Of a stretch of DNA of 41,963 nucleotides, positions 1 to 8,049 are shown in pieces. The position numbers and the translations under genes were made by a program. Source of the DNA: Ornithinicoccus halotolerans (GTDB taxonomy: Bacteria; Actinomycetota; Actinomycetes; Actinomycetales; Dermatophilaceae). Each line of letters begins with the position of its first letter. The stretch's first letter is position 1. The notes below the pieces were generated by a model. The model saw nothing but the letters and a program-made list of their open reading frames with translations. It had not been told where the DNA came from and made no database searches. The stretch spans positions 1 to 41,963 of the forward strand of contig NZ_WIQI01000016.1 of NCBI RefSeq assembly GCF_009602535.1, given 5' to 3'.

Positions 1-622
1 CGGTCCCGTCCCCGCCGAGCCCGGCGTAGCCGCCCGCGCCGCCGGGCAGCGCCTGCTCGTCCTCGCTCAGCCAGCGGGCCTCGTCGTCGAGCGCCTCCAC
101 GTGCCGCGCGGCCGGGTCGAACCGCCAGGCGGCCCGCCGCTCCCGGTTGCCGGCCACGAATCCGACCAGCACCGTCCACTGGCCGCCCTCGGGGCGGCTG
201 GCGTCCCACCGGGCCAGGTCGGGGTCGACGCCGCGGGCAGTCAGCCGCTCCCGCACCCGGGACTCCAGGGTGGGCCGCTCGGTGCCGTCGGCGGCTCGGC
301 CGCGCACCTCGCACCGCTGGGCCAGCGTGGCGACGTGCTCGCGCTCGGCCAGGATGGGGGCCTCGTAGCGCTGCACCCGGTCCACCGGCCACCCGGTCGC
401 CGCGGCCACCTCCTCGGCCGACTCGCCGGCGCGCATCATGGCCTGGACGGTTCGGGGGGTCAGCGCCTGCGCCGGGTGCTCACCGATCCCGCTCCGGCGG
501 CCGCGGACCGCGTCGCGCAGCCGCTCGTCGATCTCGACGAGGCACTCCTCACCGTCACCGGGGTCGGTGAGGACCAGGTGCTGCCCGTCCTCGTGGACCG
601 CGGTGAACCGCAGCTGTCGCAT
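1..622 (-). CDS. sepH: Septation protein SepH (N-terminal part, truncated by window edge)
   Basis: Reading leftward from the ATG at 622, the protein begins MRQLRFTAVHEDGQHLVL. It continues through the conserved DUF3071 region with a helix-turn-helix (about residues 52-90, including TPRTVQAMMRAG and EEVAAATGWPVDRVQRYE). SepH is an actinobacterial FtsZ-binding protein that stimulates Z-ring assembly at division septa; the HTH-containing N-terminal domain is the conserved part and the C-terminal tail is variable. About 207 codons are present; the rest lies beyond base 1. GAGGAG sits about 10 nt before the ATG, which supports this start. It is divergent from the TRIC-like gene at 735. Several open frames on the opposite strand here are GC-driven shadows. 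The family call is firm; only the missing C-terminus limits it. Confidence 0.9.
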   Translation of the reverse strand, partial: MRQLRFTAVHEDGQHLVLTDPGDGEECLVEIDERLRDAVRGRRSGIGEHPAQALTPRTVQAMMRAGESAEEVAAATGWPVDRVQRYEAPILAEREHVATLAQRCEVRGRAADGTERPTLESRVRERLTARGVDPDLARWDASRPEGGQWTVLVGFVAGNRERRAAWRFDPAARHVEALDDEARWLSEDEQALPGGAGGYAGLGGDGT

Positions 623-719
623 CCTCGTCACTCCTCGCGCCGTGCCTGGCTCGACTCTTCCACCCGGGAACGGGTCCCGGGCGGAGGCCACGCCGGGCCG
701 TGCGGCCCGCACGTGCCGC

Positions 720-725
720 TACCTT
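720..725 (+). promoter_or_regulatory. -10 hexamer TACCTT, likely leaderless promoter
   Basis: TACCTT lies 9 nt before the ATG at 735 and there is no purine-rich ribosome-binding site between them. That geometry puts the transcription start at or within a few bases of the start codon. No clear -35 is visible. Confidence 0.4.
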
Positions 726-734
726 AGGCAGACC

Positions 735-1403
735 ATGCCCGCCACCGACACCGGCCTGCAGCTGGCCCTGGAGCTGCTCGGCGTGTTCGCCTTCGCCCTC
801 TCCGGCGGCCTGGTGGCGGTCCGGCGGGGGCTGGACCTGGTGGGCGTGGTGGTGCTGGCCTGGGTCGCCGGGCTCGGCGGCGGCATCATCCGGGACGTGC
901 TCATCGGCGACGTGCCGCCTGTCGGCATCAGTGACTGGCGGCTGGTGGCGGTCGCGGTGGCCGCCGGGCTGCTCACCTTCACCGCCCACGGCCGGGTCCG
1001 GGTCGTCGCGGCCCGCACCCGCGGCCTGCGCCTCGGCCTGGTCACCCGCACCGTGCAGGCGCTGGACGCGGTGGGGCTGGCGGTGTTCTGCGTCGGTGGC
1101 TCCGTCAAGGCGCTCAGCCTGGGCGTCGCGCCGCTGCCGGCGGTGGTCGTCGGCGTGATCACCGCCGTCGGCGGCGGGCTGCTGCGTGACCTGCTCGCTG
1201 GCCAGGTGCCCGAGGTGCTGCGCCGCGAGCTGTACGCCGTGCCGGCGCTGCTCGGCGCGACGGGCGTGGTGACCGCGCACGCGGTCGGGGCCCTGACCGA
1301 CCTCGTGCTGGCCGGATCGGTCATCCTGGTGTTCGTCATCCGCATCGTCGCGGTCGGCCTAGGCCTCAACGCCCCCACCCGCCTACGCACAGGAGAGCAC
1401 TGA
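735..1403 (+). CDS. UPF0126 / trimeric intracellular cation channel (TRIC) family membrane protein
   Basis: A 222-residue, strongly hydrophobic protein with about seven predicted membrane segments. It carries the duplicated glycine motif of the UPF0126/YadS family twice: GGGIIRDVLIGDVPP (around residues 50-65) and GGGLLRDLLAGQVPE (around 135-150). Prokaryotic TRIC proteins form homotrimeric monovalent-cation channels; the physiological role in bacteria is poorly defined. I chose the ATG at 735 because the upstream extension in this frame runs antisense through sepH and is not hydrophobic. The stop codon abuts the ferrochelatase ATG directly, so the two may be cotranscribed, although no functional link is evident. 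Family assignment is confident; ion selectivity cannot be read from sequence. Confidence 0.88.
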   Translation: MPATDTGLQLALELLGVFAFALSGGLVAVRRGLDLVGVVVLAWVAGLGGGIIRDVLIGDVPPVGISDWRLVAVAVAAGLLTFTAHGRVRVVAARTRGLRLGLVTRTVQALDAVGLAVFCVGGSVKALSLGVAPLPAVVVGVITAVGGGLLRDLLAGQVPEVLRRELYAVPALLGATGVVTAHAVGALTDLVLAGSVILVFVIRIVAVGLGLNAPTRLRTGEH

Positions 1404-2600
1404 ATGACCACACCCGGCACACCCGGTGCGGCGGCCCCCACCACCGAGCCCTACGACGCCATCGTGCTGATCTCCTTCGGCGGGCCGGAGGCGCCGGAGG
1501 AGGTGATGCCGTTCCTGCGACGGGTCACCCGGGGGCGGGGGGTGCCGGACGAGCGGCTGGCCGAGGTCGCCGAGCACTACCAGCACTTCGGCGGCCGCAG
1601 CCCCATCAACGACCAGAACCGCGCCCTCCTGGCGGCCATGCGCGCCGAGCTGGACCGCCGGGGGATCGCGACGCCGCTGCTGTGGGGCAACCGCAACTCC
1701 GAGCCGTTCCTCACCGACGTGCTGCGGGAGGCGCACGAGCAGGGCCTGGGCCGCGTCGTCGCCGTGGTCACCAGCGCCTACTCCAGCTACTCCTCGTGCC
1801 GGCAGTACCGCGAGGACATCGCCGAGGCGCTGGAGACGCTGCAGCTGGAGGACCGCACGCTGGCCGTTGACAAGACCCGGCCCTACTTCAACCACCCCGG
1901 CTTCTCGGCGGTGAACTCCCGGCTGGTCACCGAGGCCACCCGGCGGCTGCTGCGGGACGGCGGCGGCGAAGCCGCGGCGCCAGGCGGGGCGCCGGGCGGG
2001 GCCGTGACGCCGGGCGAGGCCGCGGAGCCGGAGCTGCCTCGGCTGGTGTTCGTGACCCACTCGATCCCGGACGCGATGGACGAGACCTCGGGACCCGGGG
2101 ACGGCGACGGCCGGCTCTACAGCGAGCAGCACCAGCAGCTGGCCGCCGCGATCACCGACGAGGTGTCGGCGACGGTGGGCCGTGACCTCGTCGGTGAGCT
2201 GGTCTTCTGCTCCCGTTCCGGGCCACCCAGCCAGCCGTGGCTGGAGCCGGACGTCAACGACCGGCTGCGCGCTCTCGCCGAGCAGGGGGTGACCCGGGTG
2301 GTGCTCGCCCCGATCGGGTTCGTCTCTGACCACATGGAGGTGGTCTTCGACCTGGACACGGAGGCGGTCGAGACCGCCGCGGAGCTCGGTCTGGAGCTGG
2401 TCCGGGTGCCGACCGTCGGCGTCGACCCCGAGTTCGTCTCCGGCCTGGTCGACCTGGTGCTGGAGCGGGCCGGCGAGGCCCGCGGCGACCAGGTCACCCG
2501 CCCCTGCTGGCCGGCCTCGCAGGTGCGGCCCTCGGTGTGCCCGCCCGGCTGCTGCCCCAACCTGCGGACCGCCAAGCCGGCCGCGTGCGGAGCCGACTGA
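1404..2600 (+). CDS. hemH: Coproporphyrin ferrochelatase (HemH/CpfC)
   Basis: 398 residues. It inserts Fe2+ into coproporphyrin III in the actinobacterial coproporphyrin-dependent haem pathway. Seen: the N-terminal LISFGGPEAPEEV motif, HFGGRSPIN (about 61-69), the metal-site His in FVTHSIPDAM (H219), SRSGPPSQPWLEPD (270-283), and GFVSDHMEVVFDLD with the conserved Glu (E322). The C-terminal tail carries Cys368, 379, 383, 384 and 395, and an internal Cys132 lies in the SSC motif. A Cys-rich tail plus an internal Cys is how actinobacterial ferrochelatases bind a [2Fe-2S] cluster. Unusual is a Gly/Ala/Pro-rich insertion of about 25 residues around 186-211, just before the catalytic His strand. 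The ATG follows the previous stop directly, with AGGAGAGCACTGA providing a good ribosome-binding site. Confidence 0.95.
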   Translation: MTTPGTPGAAAPTTEPYDAIVLISFGGPEAPEEVMPFLRRVTRGRGVPDERLAEVAEHYQHFGGRSPINDQNRALLAAMRAELDRRGIATPLLWGNRNSEPFLTDVLREAHEQGLGRVVAVVTSAYSSYSSCRQYREDIAEALETLQLEDRTLAVDKTRPYFNHPGFSAVNSRLVTEATRRLLRDGGGEAAAPGGAPGGAVTPGEAAEPELPRLVFVTHSIPDAMDETSGPGDGDGRLYSEQHQQLAAAITDEVSATVGRDLVGELVFCSRSGPPSQPWLEPDVNDRLRALAEQGVTRVVLAPIGFVSDHMEVVFDLDTEAVETAAELGLELVRVPTVGVDPEFVSGLVDLVLERAGEARGDQVTRPCWPASQVRPSVCPPGCCPNLRTAKPAACGAD

Positions 2601-3502
2601 TGAGCGGTGACCTGCCCCTGCCCGCAGCTGAGGAGGTCGCGGCGCTGCGCCGGCTGGCGGTGCGGCTCGCCGCCGAGGCCGGCCGCTACGTCATGACCGA
2701 GCGGCCGGACGACCTGTCGGTCTCGGCCACCAAGACCACCGCCCTGGACGTGGTCACCCGGATGGACACCGGCAGCGAGCAGCTGCTGCGAGCCAGGCTG
2801 GCCGAGCACCGTCCCGAGGACGGCGTGCTGGGGGAGGAGGAGGGGCTGCGCCCCGGCCCCAGCGGGCTGACCTGGGTGCTCGACCCGATCGACGGCACCG
2901 TCAACTACCTGTACGACCAGCCCGCCTACGCGGTGTCGGTCGCCGTGGTGGTCGGCGACCCCACCCGGGCGGGAGCCTGGCAGCCGGTCGCCGGCGCGGT
3001 CAGCAACCCCCGGGTCGGTGAGGTATTCCACGCCGGCACCGGCCAGGGTGCCGGGCTGTCCACGATGCGGCTCACGGCCGGTGCTCCCGCCGCCGAGCTG
3101 GTCGACCTGGAGCAGCCCGGTGCGGTCCGGCCGCTGCGGGTGGCCGACCCGCCGGCGCTGGCGAAGGCGCTCGTCGGCACCGGGTTCGCCTACGACCGGG
3201 AACGGCGGGAACGGCAGGGCCAGGTGGCGCTGGAGGTGCTGCTGCGGTGCCGCGACCTGCGCCGCATCGGCGCGGCCGCGCTCGACCTGTGCGCGGTCGC
3301 GGCGGGGCGGCTGGACGCCTACTACGAGTGGGGCCTGCAGCCGTGGGACATGGCCGCCGGCCAGCTGGTCTGCACAGAGGCCGGTGCGATCGTCACCGGC
3401 CGGGACGGCCAGCCGCCGGGGGAGGCGTTCGTCCTCGCGGCGCACCCGCGGCTGCACCAGGAGGTGCACGCGCTCCTGGCCGGGCTGGGCGCCGGACTCT
3501 GA
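2600..3502 (+). CDS. suhB: Inositol monophosphatase family protein (SuhB-like)
   Basis: 300 residues. The Mg2+-dependent IMPase signature is complete: GEEEG (metal ligand Glu), DPIDGTVNY (about residues 95-103) and the C-terminal WDMAAGQLVCTEAGA (about 255-269). The family hydrolyses myo-inositol 1-phosphate and related sugar phosphates; in actinobacteria this feeds phosphatidylinositol and mycothiol precursors. The M. tuberculosis orthologous position is suhB. The ATG overlaps the hemH stop as ATGA, indicating translational coupling. Residues GIGAAALDLC-like (RRIGAAALDLCAV) match the substrate-binding loop. Substrate cannot be fixed from sequence because IMPase-fold enzymes (inositol-P, histidinol-P, FBP, PAP) share these motifs. 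A second, more divergent paralogue lies at 36035. Confidence 0.85.
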   Translation: MSGDLPLPAAEEVAALRRLAVRLAAEAGRYVMTERPDDLSVSATKTTALDVVTRMDTGSEQLLRARLAEHRPEDGVLGEEEGLRPGPSGLTWVLDPIDGTVNYLYDQPAYAVSVAVVVGDPTRAGAWQPVAGAVSNPRVGEVFHAGTGQGAGLSTMRLTAGAPAAELVDLEQPGAVRPLRVADPPALAKALVGTGFAYDRERRERQGQVALEVLLRCRDLRRIGAAALDLCAVAAGRLDAYYEWGLQPWDMAAGQLVCTEAGAIVTGRDGQPPGEAFVLAAHPRLHQEVHALLAGLGAGL

Positions 3503-3708
3503 CCCCGCGCTGCCGGTATCCCTGCAGCTCAGCGAGGGTGTCCGACCCCGGTTGGCGGCCGGGCACGCCGATGGGGCACAATCCCGGCGCACAGGTCCGG
3601 CGTGCGTGCAGCAGGTGGGCACAAAACCGGCCCTGTCGACGTTGACACGCTATCGCCGCGGTTTCCCGTGACGCGGCCACGCACGCACCCCTGGGAGGGA
3701 CGAAGGAC

Positions 3709-4008
3709 ATGGCGACGGATTACGACGCCCCGCGCAAGACCGACGACGAGCTGAACGAGGACTCGATCGAGGAGCTGAAGGCGCGCCGGGTCGACAAGAG
3801 CTCTGGCAACGTCGACGTCGACGAGGCCGAGCACGCCGAGGGCTTCGAGCTCCCCGGGGCCGACCTCTCCGGCGAGGAGCTGTCGGTGCGGGTGCTCCCG
3901 CGCCAGGCCGACGAGTTCACCTGCTCCAAGTGCTTCCTGGTGCACCACCGCAGCCAGCTGGCCAAGGAGGTCGGCGGCATGCCGGTCTGCACCGAGTGCG
4001 CGGCCTGA
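3709..4008 (+). CDS. DUF4193 family zinc-ribbon protein
   Basis: A 99-residue acidic protein: the N-terminal half is rich in Asp/Glu (DYDAPRKTDDELNEDS onward) and the C-terminal third is a Cys4 zinc ribbon, TCSKC at about 72-76 and VCTEC at about 93-97. This is the actinobacterial DUF4193 family, whose function is unknown. The ribbon arrangement resembles small RNA-polymerase- or ribosome-associated proteins, but that is inference. GGGAGGGACGAAGGAC precedes the ATG as a strong ribosome-binding site, so this gene is leadered, unlike many neighbours. The 206 nt upstream contain a TTGACA at 3642-3647 but no convincing -10 partner. Confidence 0.9.
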   Translation: MATDYDAPRKTDDELNEDSIEELKARRVDKSSGNVDVDEAEHAEGFELPGADLSGEELSVRVLPRQADEFTCSKCFLVHHRSQLAKEVGGMPVCTECAA

Positions 4009-4090
4009 GCAGGCCGGGCCACGCCACCCACGCCACCAACACACCAACACCGCAGCAGCCGCAGAGCCACGACTGCCCACCCTCGAGAGG

Positions 4091-4096
4091 TAGCCT
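4091..4096 (+). promoter_or_regulatory. -10 hexamer TAGCCT, likely leaderless promoter for dut
   Basis: TAGCCT lies 8 nt upstream of the GTG at 4105, with no ribosome-binding site between. It would start a leaderless or near-leaderless transcript for the dut-DUF3710-OB-DUF3159 set. Confidence 0.4.
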
Positions 4097-4104
4097 CGAC
4101 GTCT

Positions 4105-4632
4105 GTGACCGACCACCCCGTGCCCGTCCTGCTGCGCCGGCTGGACGCTGAGCTGCCGCTGCCGAGCCGCGCCCACCCCGGCGACGCGGGCCTGGACCTG
4201 CACGCCCGGGAAGGGGTCACCCTCGCCCCGGGGGAGCGTGCCCTGGTCCCCACCGGGGTCGCGATCGCCCTCCCGGACGGCTACGCGGGCTTCGTGCACC
4301 CGCGCTCGGGCCTGGCCGCGCGACACGGCATCACCATGGTCAACGCGCCCGGCACGGTCGACGCCGGCTACCGCGGCGAGATCCTGGTGAACCTGCTCAA
4401 CACCGACGCCCGGGAGCCGTTCACGATCACCCGCGGCGACCGGGTGGCCCAGCTGATCGTGCAGCAGGTGGCCCGGGTGCAGGTCACCGAGGTGGACCGG
4501 CTGCCGGGCAGCGCCCGCGGCGCGACCGGCCACGGCGCCTCCGGTGGCTTCGGCGACGGTGCCTCCGCGCCGGTCGCGACCACCGGCCCGGGCAGCAGCC
4601 CGGGCACCGACTTCCCGACGACGAAGGACTGA
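4105..4632 (+). CDS. dut: Deoxyuridine 5'-triphosphate nucleotidohydrolase
   Basis: 175 residues. It hydrolyses dUTP to dUMP and pyrophosphate, keeping uracil out of DNA and feeding thymidylate synthesis. The five trimeric-dUTPase motifs are visible: HPGDAGLDL (motif 1), [20 protein letters not shown] (motif 3), [14 protein letters not shown] with the catalytic Asp, and a C-terminal GASGGFGDG that matches the flexible Gly-rich motif 5 (usually RGxGGFGSTG). A tail of about 20 residues after motif 5 ([10 protein letters not shown] onward) is extra and low-complexity. The start is GTG, supported by the -10 box just upstream and by conservation of VPVLLRRLD. It is the first gene of a four-gene overlapping run. 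Confidence 0.95.
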   Translation: MTDHPVPVLLRRLDAELPLPSRAHPGDAGLDLHAREGVTLAPGERALVPTGVAIALPDGYAGFVHPRSGLAARHGITMVNAPGTVDAGYRGEILVNLLNTDAREPFTITRGDRVAQLIVQQVARVQVTEVDRLPGSARGATGHGASGGFGDGASAPVATTGPGSSPGTDFPTTKD

Positions 4633-5429
4633 TGCACCCCGTGGGCATCTTTGGCCGACGCAAGCAGACCGCTGCGACCGAGGAGACCGAGGCCGCCGCT
4701 GCCGAGGAGCAGCAGGCCGCTCCCCCCGAGGGCCAGCCCGGCGTGGACCGGGACTGGGACCGGGAGGTCGATGGCCCGTTCGACATCACCGAGAAGCCCG
4801 AACCCACCGGCGTGCTCGACCTGGGAGCGCTCAAGGTCCCGGCCGCCAAGGGCATGGAGATGCGGCTGGACGTGGAGAAGGGCAGCGGCCGCGTGGTGGG
4901 CGTCACGCTCGGCGCCGGCGGCTCCCACCTGCAGCTGCAGGCCTTCGCCGCGCCCCGCTCGCAGGGCCTGTGGACCGAGCTGCGCCAGGAGATCGCCGAG
5001 AGCATCCGCAACACCGGGGGCACCGCAGAGGCGGTGCCGGGAGTTCTGGGCACCGAGCTGCGGTGCCGGATGCCGGGCCGCTCCGCCGACGGGCGCACCG
5101 CGTTCCAGCCCGCCCGGTTCCTCGGCGTGGACGGCCCTCGGTGGTTCCTGCGCGGCGTGGTCCACGGACCAGCCGCGACCGAGGAGAAGGTCTACCGCGC
5201 CGTCGTGGGCCTGATGCGTGCCGTGGTCGTCGACCGGGGCGCCGAGCCCCGGCCGCCGCGGGAGGTGCTCGCCCTGCAGCCGCCGCGTGAGGTCGTCGAG
5301 GCGATGGCCAAGCGGGCCGAGGAGCGCCGCGCCGCCGGTGACGGTGGCGGGCAGGCGCCATCCACCGCGCCGACCGCGCCGGGCGCGCCGGCGCCGGGGC
5401 CGGGACCGCAGGGCGGTGAGCAGGGATGA
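4632..5429 (+). CDS. DUF3710 domain-containing protein
   Basis: 265 residues. A charged, Ala/Glu-rich N-terminus (about 1-40) precedes the DUF3710 core (about 45-215, with GPFDITEKPEP, LDLGALKVPA and LQLQAFAAPRSQGLW), and a Pro/Gly/Ala-rich tail follows. This actinobacterial family sits between dut and the OB-fold protein in many genomes, including the M. tuberculosis Rv2696c position. It has no established function. The ATG overlaps the dut stop (ATGA). No membrane segment, signal peptide or catalytic motif is visible, so it is probably cytoplasmic. Its persistent linkage to an OB-fold protein suggests a shared nucleic-acid-related role, which is inference only. Confidence 0.88.
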   Translation: MHPVGIFGRRKQTAATEETEAAAAEEQQAAPPEGQPGVDRDWDREVDGPFDITEKPEPTGVLDLGALKVPAAKGMEMRLDVEKGSGRVVGVTLGAGGSHLQLQAFAAPRSQGLWTELRQEIAESIRNTGGTAEAVPGVLGTELRCRMPGRSADGRTAFQPARFLGVDGPRWFLRGVVHGPAATEEKVYRAVVGLMRAVVVDRGAEPRPPREVLALQPPREVVEAMAKRAEERRAAGDGGGQAPSTAPTAPGAPAPGPGPQGGEQG

Positions 5430-5794
5430 GCGTGGTCACCCGGGTCCTGGAGACGCTGGGCCAGAACCAGGCCGCGCTGGAGGCCGAGGACCTCGCCCAG
5501 GAGTGCGGTCGTCCCGGCTGCACGCGGATCGCGGCGCTGCAGCCGCGCCAGGTCGCCGAGGTGACCGGCGCGGTGCACAGCCTGGCCGTGCAGCCGCGGG
5601 ACCGCACACCCGCGCTGCAGGTCGAGCTCTACGACGGCACCGGCGTGCTGCGCCTGCTGTGGCTCGGTCGCCGCGCCATCACCGGGATCAGGCCCGGGGT
5701 CTTCCTGACCGTCCGCGGCCGGATCACCGAGGTCGACGGGGTGCCCGCCATGTACAACCCCGCCTACGAGCTGCTGCCCGATGACGACGCCTGA
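5426..5794 (+). CDS. OB-fold nucleic-acid-binding domain protein
   Basis: 122 residues. The central part (about 45-115) reads as the OB-fold of aspartyl-tRNA synthetase anticodon-binding/RecG-wedge type: EVTGAVHSLAVQP, LQVELYDGTGVLRLLWLGRR, GVFLTVRGRITEVDG. It contains Cys27 and Cys32 in CGRPGCTR. Single-domain OB proteins of this kind occur at the Rv2694c position next to DUF3159. The ligand is unknown. The ATG overlaps the DUF3710 stop (ATGA), and its own 3' end overlaps the next gene by 14 nt, so translational coupling on both sides is likely. Confidence 0.85.
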   Translation: MSVVTRVLETLGQNQAALEAEDLAQECGRPGCTRIAALQPRQVAEVTGAVHSLAVQPRDRTPALQVELYDGTGVLRLLWLGRRAITGIRPGVFLTVRGRITEVDGVPAMYNPAYELLPDDDA

Positions 5795-6509
5795 GCAGCC
5801 GCCGCCACGCCCCGAAGAGGTCCAGTCCGAGGAGGTCCAGTCCGCCGAGGAGACGGTCGAGGCGGTGATCCGGCGCCGGCTGGCCGACCTGCTTGGCGGC
5901 TGGTACGGCTCCATCGAGACCGCCCTGCCCACCGTCGCCTTCGTCGCGGTGTGGCTGATCCGCGACGAGGTGCGGCCCGCACTGCTCGCGGCTGCCGGCA
6001 TCGTGCTGGTACTGCTGGCCATCCGGCTGCGGGTCGGCGGGTCGCTGCGGTTCGTCGGCACCGCCGTGGTCGCCACCGCGGTCGCGGCCTTCTTCGCGCT
6101 GCGCTCCGGACAGGCCGAGGACGCCTTCCTTCCCGGCATCCTCACCTCCGCCGCCTACGGGGTGGGGGCGCTGGTGTCCATCCTGACCCGGTGGCCGATG
6201 GTCGGCTTCCTGGTCGCGGCCGCCGAGCCCGACTACGCCGAGCACCCGACCCGGTGGCGCCACGACCGGGCCCTGGTCCGCGTCTGCAGCCGGCTGACCT
6301 GGGTGCTGGTCGCCCTGTTCGCCGTCCGGGTCGCCATCATGCTGCCGCTGTACCTCGGCGGCGAGGTGGCCTGGCTGGGGGTGGCCAAGATCGTGCTGGG
6401 CTGGCCGGCCTACCTGGTCGCCATCATGGTGATGGGGCTGCTGCTGGCCACCGGCCGCACCCCGCGCACCTCCCCGGAGCCGGCCCCCGACGGCACGCCG
6501 CGCAGCTGA
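5781..6509 (+). CDS. DUF3159 family integral membrane protein
   Basis: 242 residues. A Glu-rich cytoplasmic N-terminus (about 1-30) is followed by five to six hydrophobic segments, including LPTVAFVAVWLI, LLAAAGIVLVLLAI, GVGALVSILTRWPMVGF and LVAIMVMGLLLATG. It matches the DUF3159 family at the M. tuberculosis Rv2693c position. No function is established. The start lies 14 nt inside the OB-fold gene in another frame and MTTPEQPPP is a plausible N-terminus. It ends 15 nt from the convergent ceoC stop. The standing linkage to ceoB/ceoC and a potassium permease makes a role in ion or envelope homeostasis possible but unproven. Confidence 0.87.
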   Translation: MTTPEQPPPRPEEVQSEEVQSAEETVEAVIRRRLADLLGGWYGSIETALPTVAFVAVWLIRDEVRPALLAAAGIVLVLLAIRLRVGGSLRFVGTAVVATAVAAFFALRSGQAEDAFLPGILTSAAYGVGALVSILTRWPMVGFLVAAAEPDYAEHPTRWRHDRALVRVCSRLTWVLVALFAVRVAIMLPLYLGGEVAWLGVAKIVLGWPAYLVAIMVMGLLLATGRTPRTSPEPAPDGTPRS

Positions 6510-6524
6510 GCCCGGCGACCGCGC

Positions 6525-7217
6525 CTACTCCTCCTCCTCGCGCTGCTCACGCGGCCGCGCCTCGGGGTTGAGCGTCATCGCCAGCTCTCGCTCGTCCTCG
6601 GGCGCGCACATGAACAGGATCTCGTCGCCGGCCTCGATGGCCTCGTCGGCCTCCGGTGTCAGCGCCCGGCCGTCGCGCAGCACCGCCACCAGGGTGGTGT
6701 TGGCGGGCAGCGGGACGTCACCGATCCGCTTGCCCGCGTAGGGGCTGGACTCCGGCAGCGTGAGCTCGACCATGTGGACGCTGCCCTGCTGGAACTCGAA
6801 CAGCCGCACCACGTCGCCGACGGCCACCGCCTCCTCCACCAGGGCGGTCATCAGCCGGGGCGTGGAGACCGCCACGTCGACGCCCCAGGAGTCGCTGAAC
6901 AGCCACTCGTTGCGGGGGTTGTTGACGCGGGCCACGGTGCGGGGCACCCCGAACTCGGTCTTGGCCAGGAAGCTGACGACCAGGTTGACCTTGTCGTCAC
7001 CGGTCGCGCACACCACGTGGTCATAGCTGTCCAGGCCCGCCTTCTGCAGCGTGCTGATCTCGCAGGCGTCACCGATCAGCCACTCCGCGGCCGGGACCCG
7101 GGTGGTCTGCTCCGGCAGCGAGTCCCGGTCGATGATCAGCACGTCGTGGCCGTTGTTGATCAGCTCCCGGGCGATGGAGCGCCCCACGGCGCCGGCACCG
7201 ATCACCGCGATCTGCAT
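6525..7217 (-). CDS. ceoC: TrkA-family RCK potassium regulatory protein CeoC
   Basis: 230 residues. An N-terminal Rossmann RCK_N domain starts with IAVIGAGAVGRSIA (glycine motif at residues 7-12) and the acidic strand end VLIIDRD. A C-terminal RCK_C domain covers about 145-225 (VELTLPESSPYAGKRIGD, EAGDEILFMCAPEDE). Such proteins bind NAD(H)/ATP and, in several phyla, c-di-AMP, and gate potassium transporters. The ATG at 7217 is chosen because it starts exactly at the Rossmann strand, and GAGAGGAGCAGGGACG precedes it. It lies downstream of ceoB on the same strand with a 52-nt gap. The pair probably forms a hetero-oligomeric gating ring for the divergent KimA-type permease. Confidence 0.92.
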   Translation of the reverse strand: MQIAVIGAGAVGRSIARELINNGHDVLIIDRDSLPEQTTRVPAAEWLIGDACEISTLQKAGLDSYDHVVCATGDDKVNLVVSFLAKTEFGVPRTVARVNNPRNEWLFSDSWGVDVAVSTPRLMTALVEEAVAVGDVVRLFEFQQGSVHMVELTLPESSPYAGKRIGDVPLPANTTLVAVLRDGRALTPEADEAIEAGDEILFMCAPEDERELAMTLNPEARPREQREEEE

Positions 7218-7269
7218 CGTCCCTGCTCCTCTCGCTGGCCCTCCGGGTGCCGACCCACCCCAGGCGTCC

Positions 7270-7947
7270 TCACCGGTGACCCCGCTCACCGTCCGGCGGC
7301 GGCTGGTCCAGCAGGTGCTCCAGCCGCGGCAGCTCCTCACGCCGCATGATCAGGTGCACCTCGTCGCCCTCCTGGAACACCGTCTCGCGGTCGGGGATGA
7401 AGGCATCGCCCAGCCGGGTCACGAACCCGACCCGGACGTCGGCGAAGCTCTCGACGTCGGTGAGCCGGTGCCCCACCCAGCCGGTGTCGAGGTGGATCCG
7501 CGAGAGCACCAGCCGCCCGCTGGGGTCGAAGTAGTCCGGGGTGGCGCCCTGCGGGAGCAGGTGGTGCAGCGCCTGGTCGGCGGTCCACCGCACGGTCGCG
7601 ACCGTGGGGATGCCCAGCCGCTGGTAGATCTCGGCCCGCGCCGAGTCATAGATGCGGGCGACGACCCGCTCCACGCCGAACGTCTCCCGGGCGACGCGTG
7701 CGGCGATGATGTTGGAGTTGTCGCCGCTGCTGACCGCCGCGAAGGCGTAGGCGCCCTCGACCCCCGCCCGCCGCATCACCTCCCGGTCGAACCCGAACCC
7801 CTTGACCCGCAGCCCCGGGAAGTCCTGCCCCAGCCGCCGGAAGGCGCCCTCGTCCTGGTCGATCACGGCGACGTCGTGCCCCCGCCGGAGCAGGCTGGTG
7901 GCGAGCGTGGCGCCGACGCGCCCGCAGCCCATGATCACGAAGTGCAC
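7270..7947 (-). CDS. ceoB: TrkA-family RCK potassium regulatory protein CeoB
   Basis: 225 residues, same two-domain layout as CeoC: HFVIMGCGRVGATLA (nucleotide-binding glycines at 7, 9, 12), VAVIDQDEGAF, then RCK_C from about 140 (RIHLDTGWVGHRLTD through EGDEVHLIMRREELP). It starts with GTG at 7947; a -10 hexamer lies only 6 nt upstream, so the message is probably leaderless. It is the first gene of the ceoB-ceoC pair and is divergent from the potassium permease at 8050, with 102 nt between. CeoB and CeoC are distinct paralogues rather than a recent duplication, judging from their divergent sequences. Confidence 0.92.
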   Translation of the reverse strand: MHFVIMGCGRVGATLATSLLRRGHDVAVIDQDEGAFRRLGQDFPGLRVKGFGFDREVMRRAGVEGAYAFAAVSSGDNSNIIAARVARETFGVERVVARIYDSARAEIYQRLGIPTVATVRWTADQALHHLLPQGATPDYFDPSGRLVLSRIHLDTGWVGHRLTDVESFADVRVGFVTRLGDAFIPDRETVFQEGDEVHLIMRREELPRLEHLLDQPPPDGERGHR

Positions 7948-7953
7948 GGCACG

Positions 7954-7959
7954 ACGCTA
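7954..7959 (-). promoter_or_regulatory. -10 hexamer TAGCGT, leaderless promoter for ceoB
   Basis: On the minus strand TAGCGT is followed by CGTGCC (6 nt) and the GTG start of ceoB. There is no ribosome-binding site. It forms half of a divergent promoter pair with the box at 8037-8042. Confidence 0.45.
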
Positions 7960-8036
7960 CAACGCCGGGCAGCACCGCCCGCCCACGCCCGTCCCGCGCG
8001 AGCCGCTCCGGCCAGCGGCCCGCGTCCCGGCTTCCC

Positions 8037-8042
8037 TACACT
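8037..8042 (+). promoter_or_regulatory. -10 hexamer TACACT, leaderless promoter for KimA-like gene
   Basis: TACACT is followed by CGGCGCC (7 nt) and the ATG at 8050, with no ribosome-binding site. About 80 nt separate it from the opposing ceoB promoter, so shared regulation of both sides is possible. Confidence 0.5.
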
Positions 8043-8049
8043 CGGCGCC

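Noticed and set aside
3642-3647. TTGACA upstream of DUF4193 as a -35 element
   Set aside because: No TANNNT box lies 16-19 nt downstream; the sequence there is GC-rich. Left without a promoter call.
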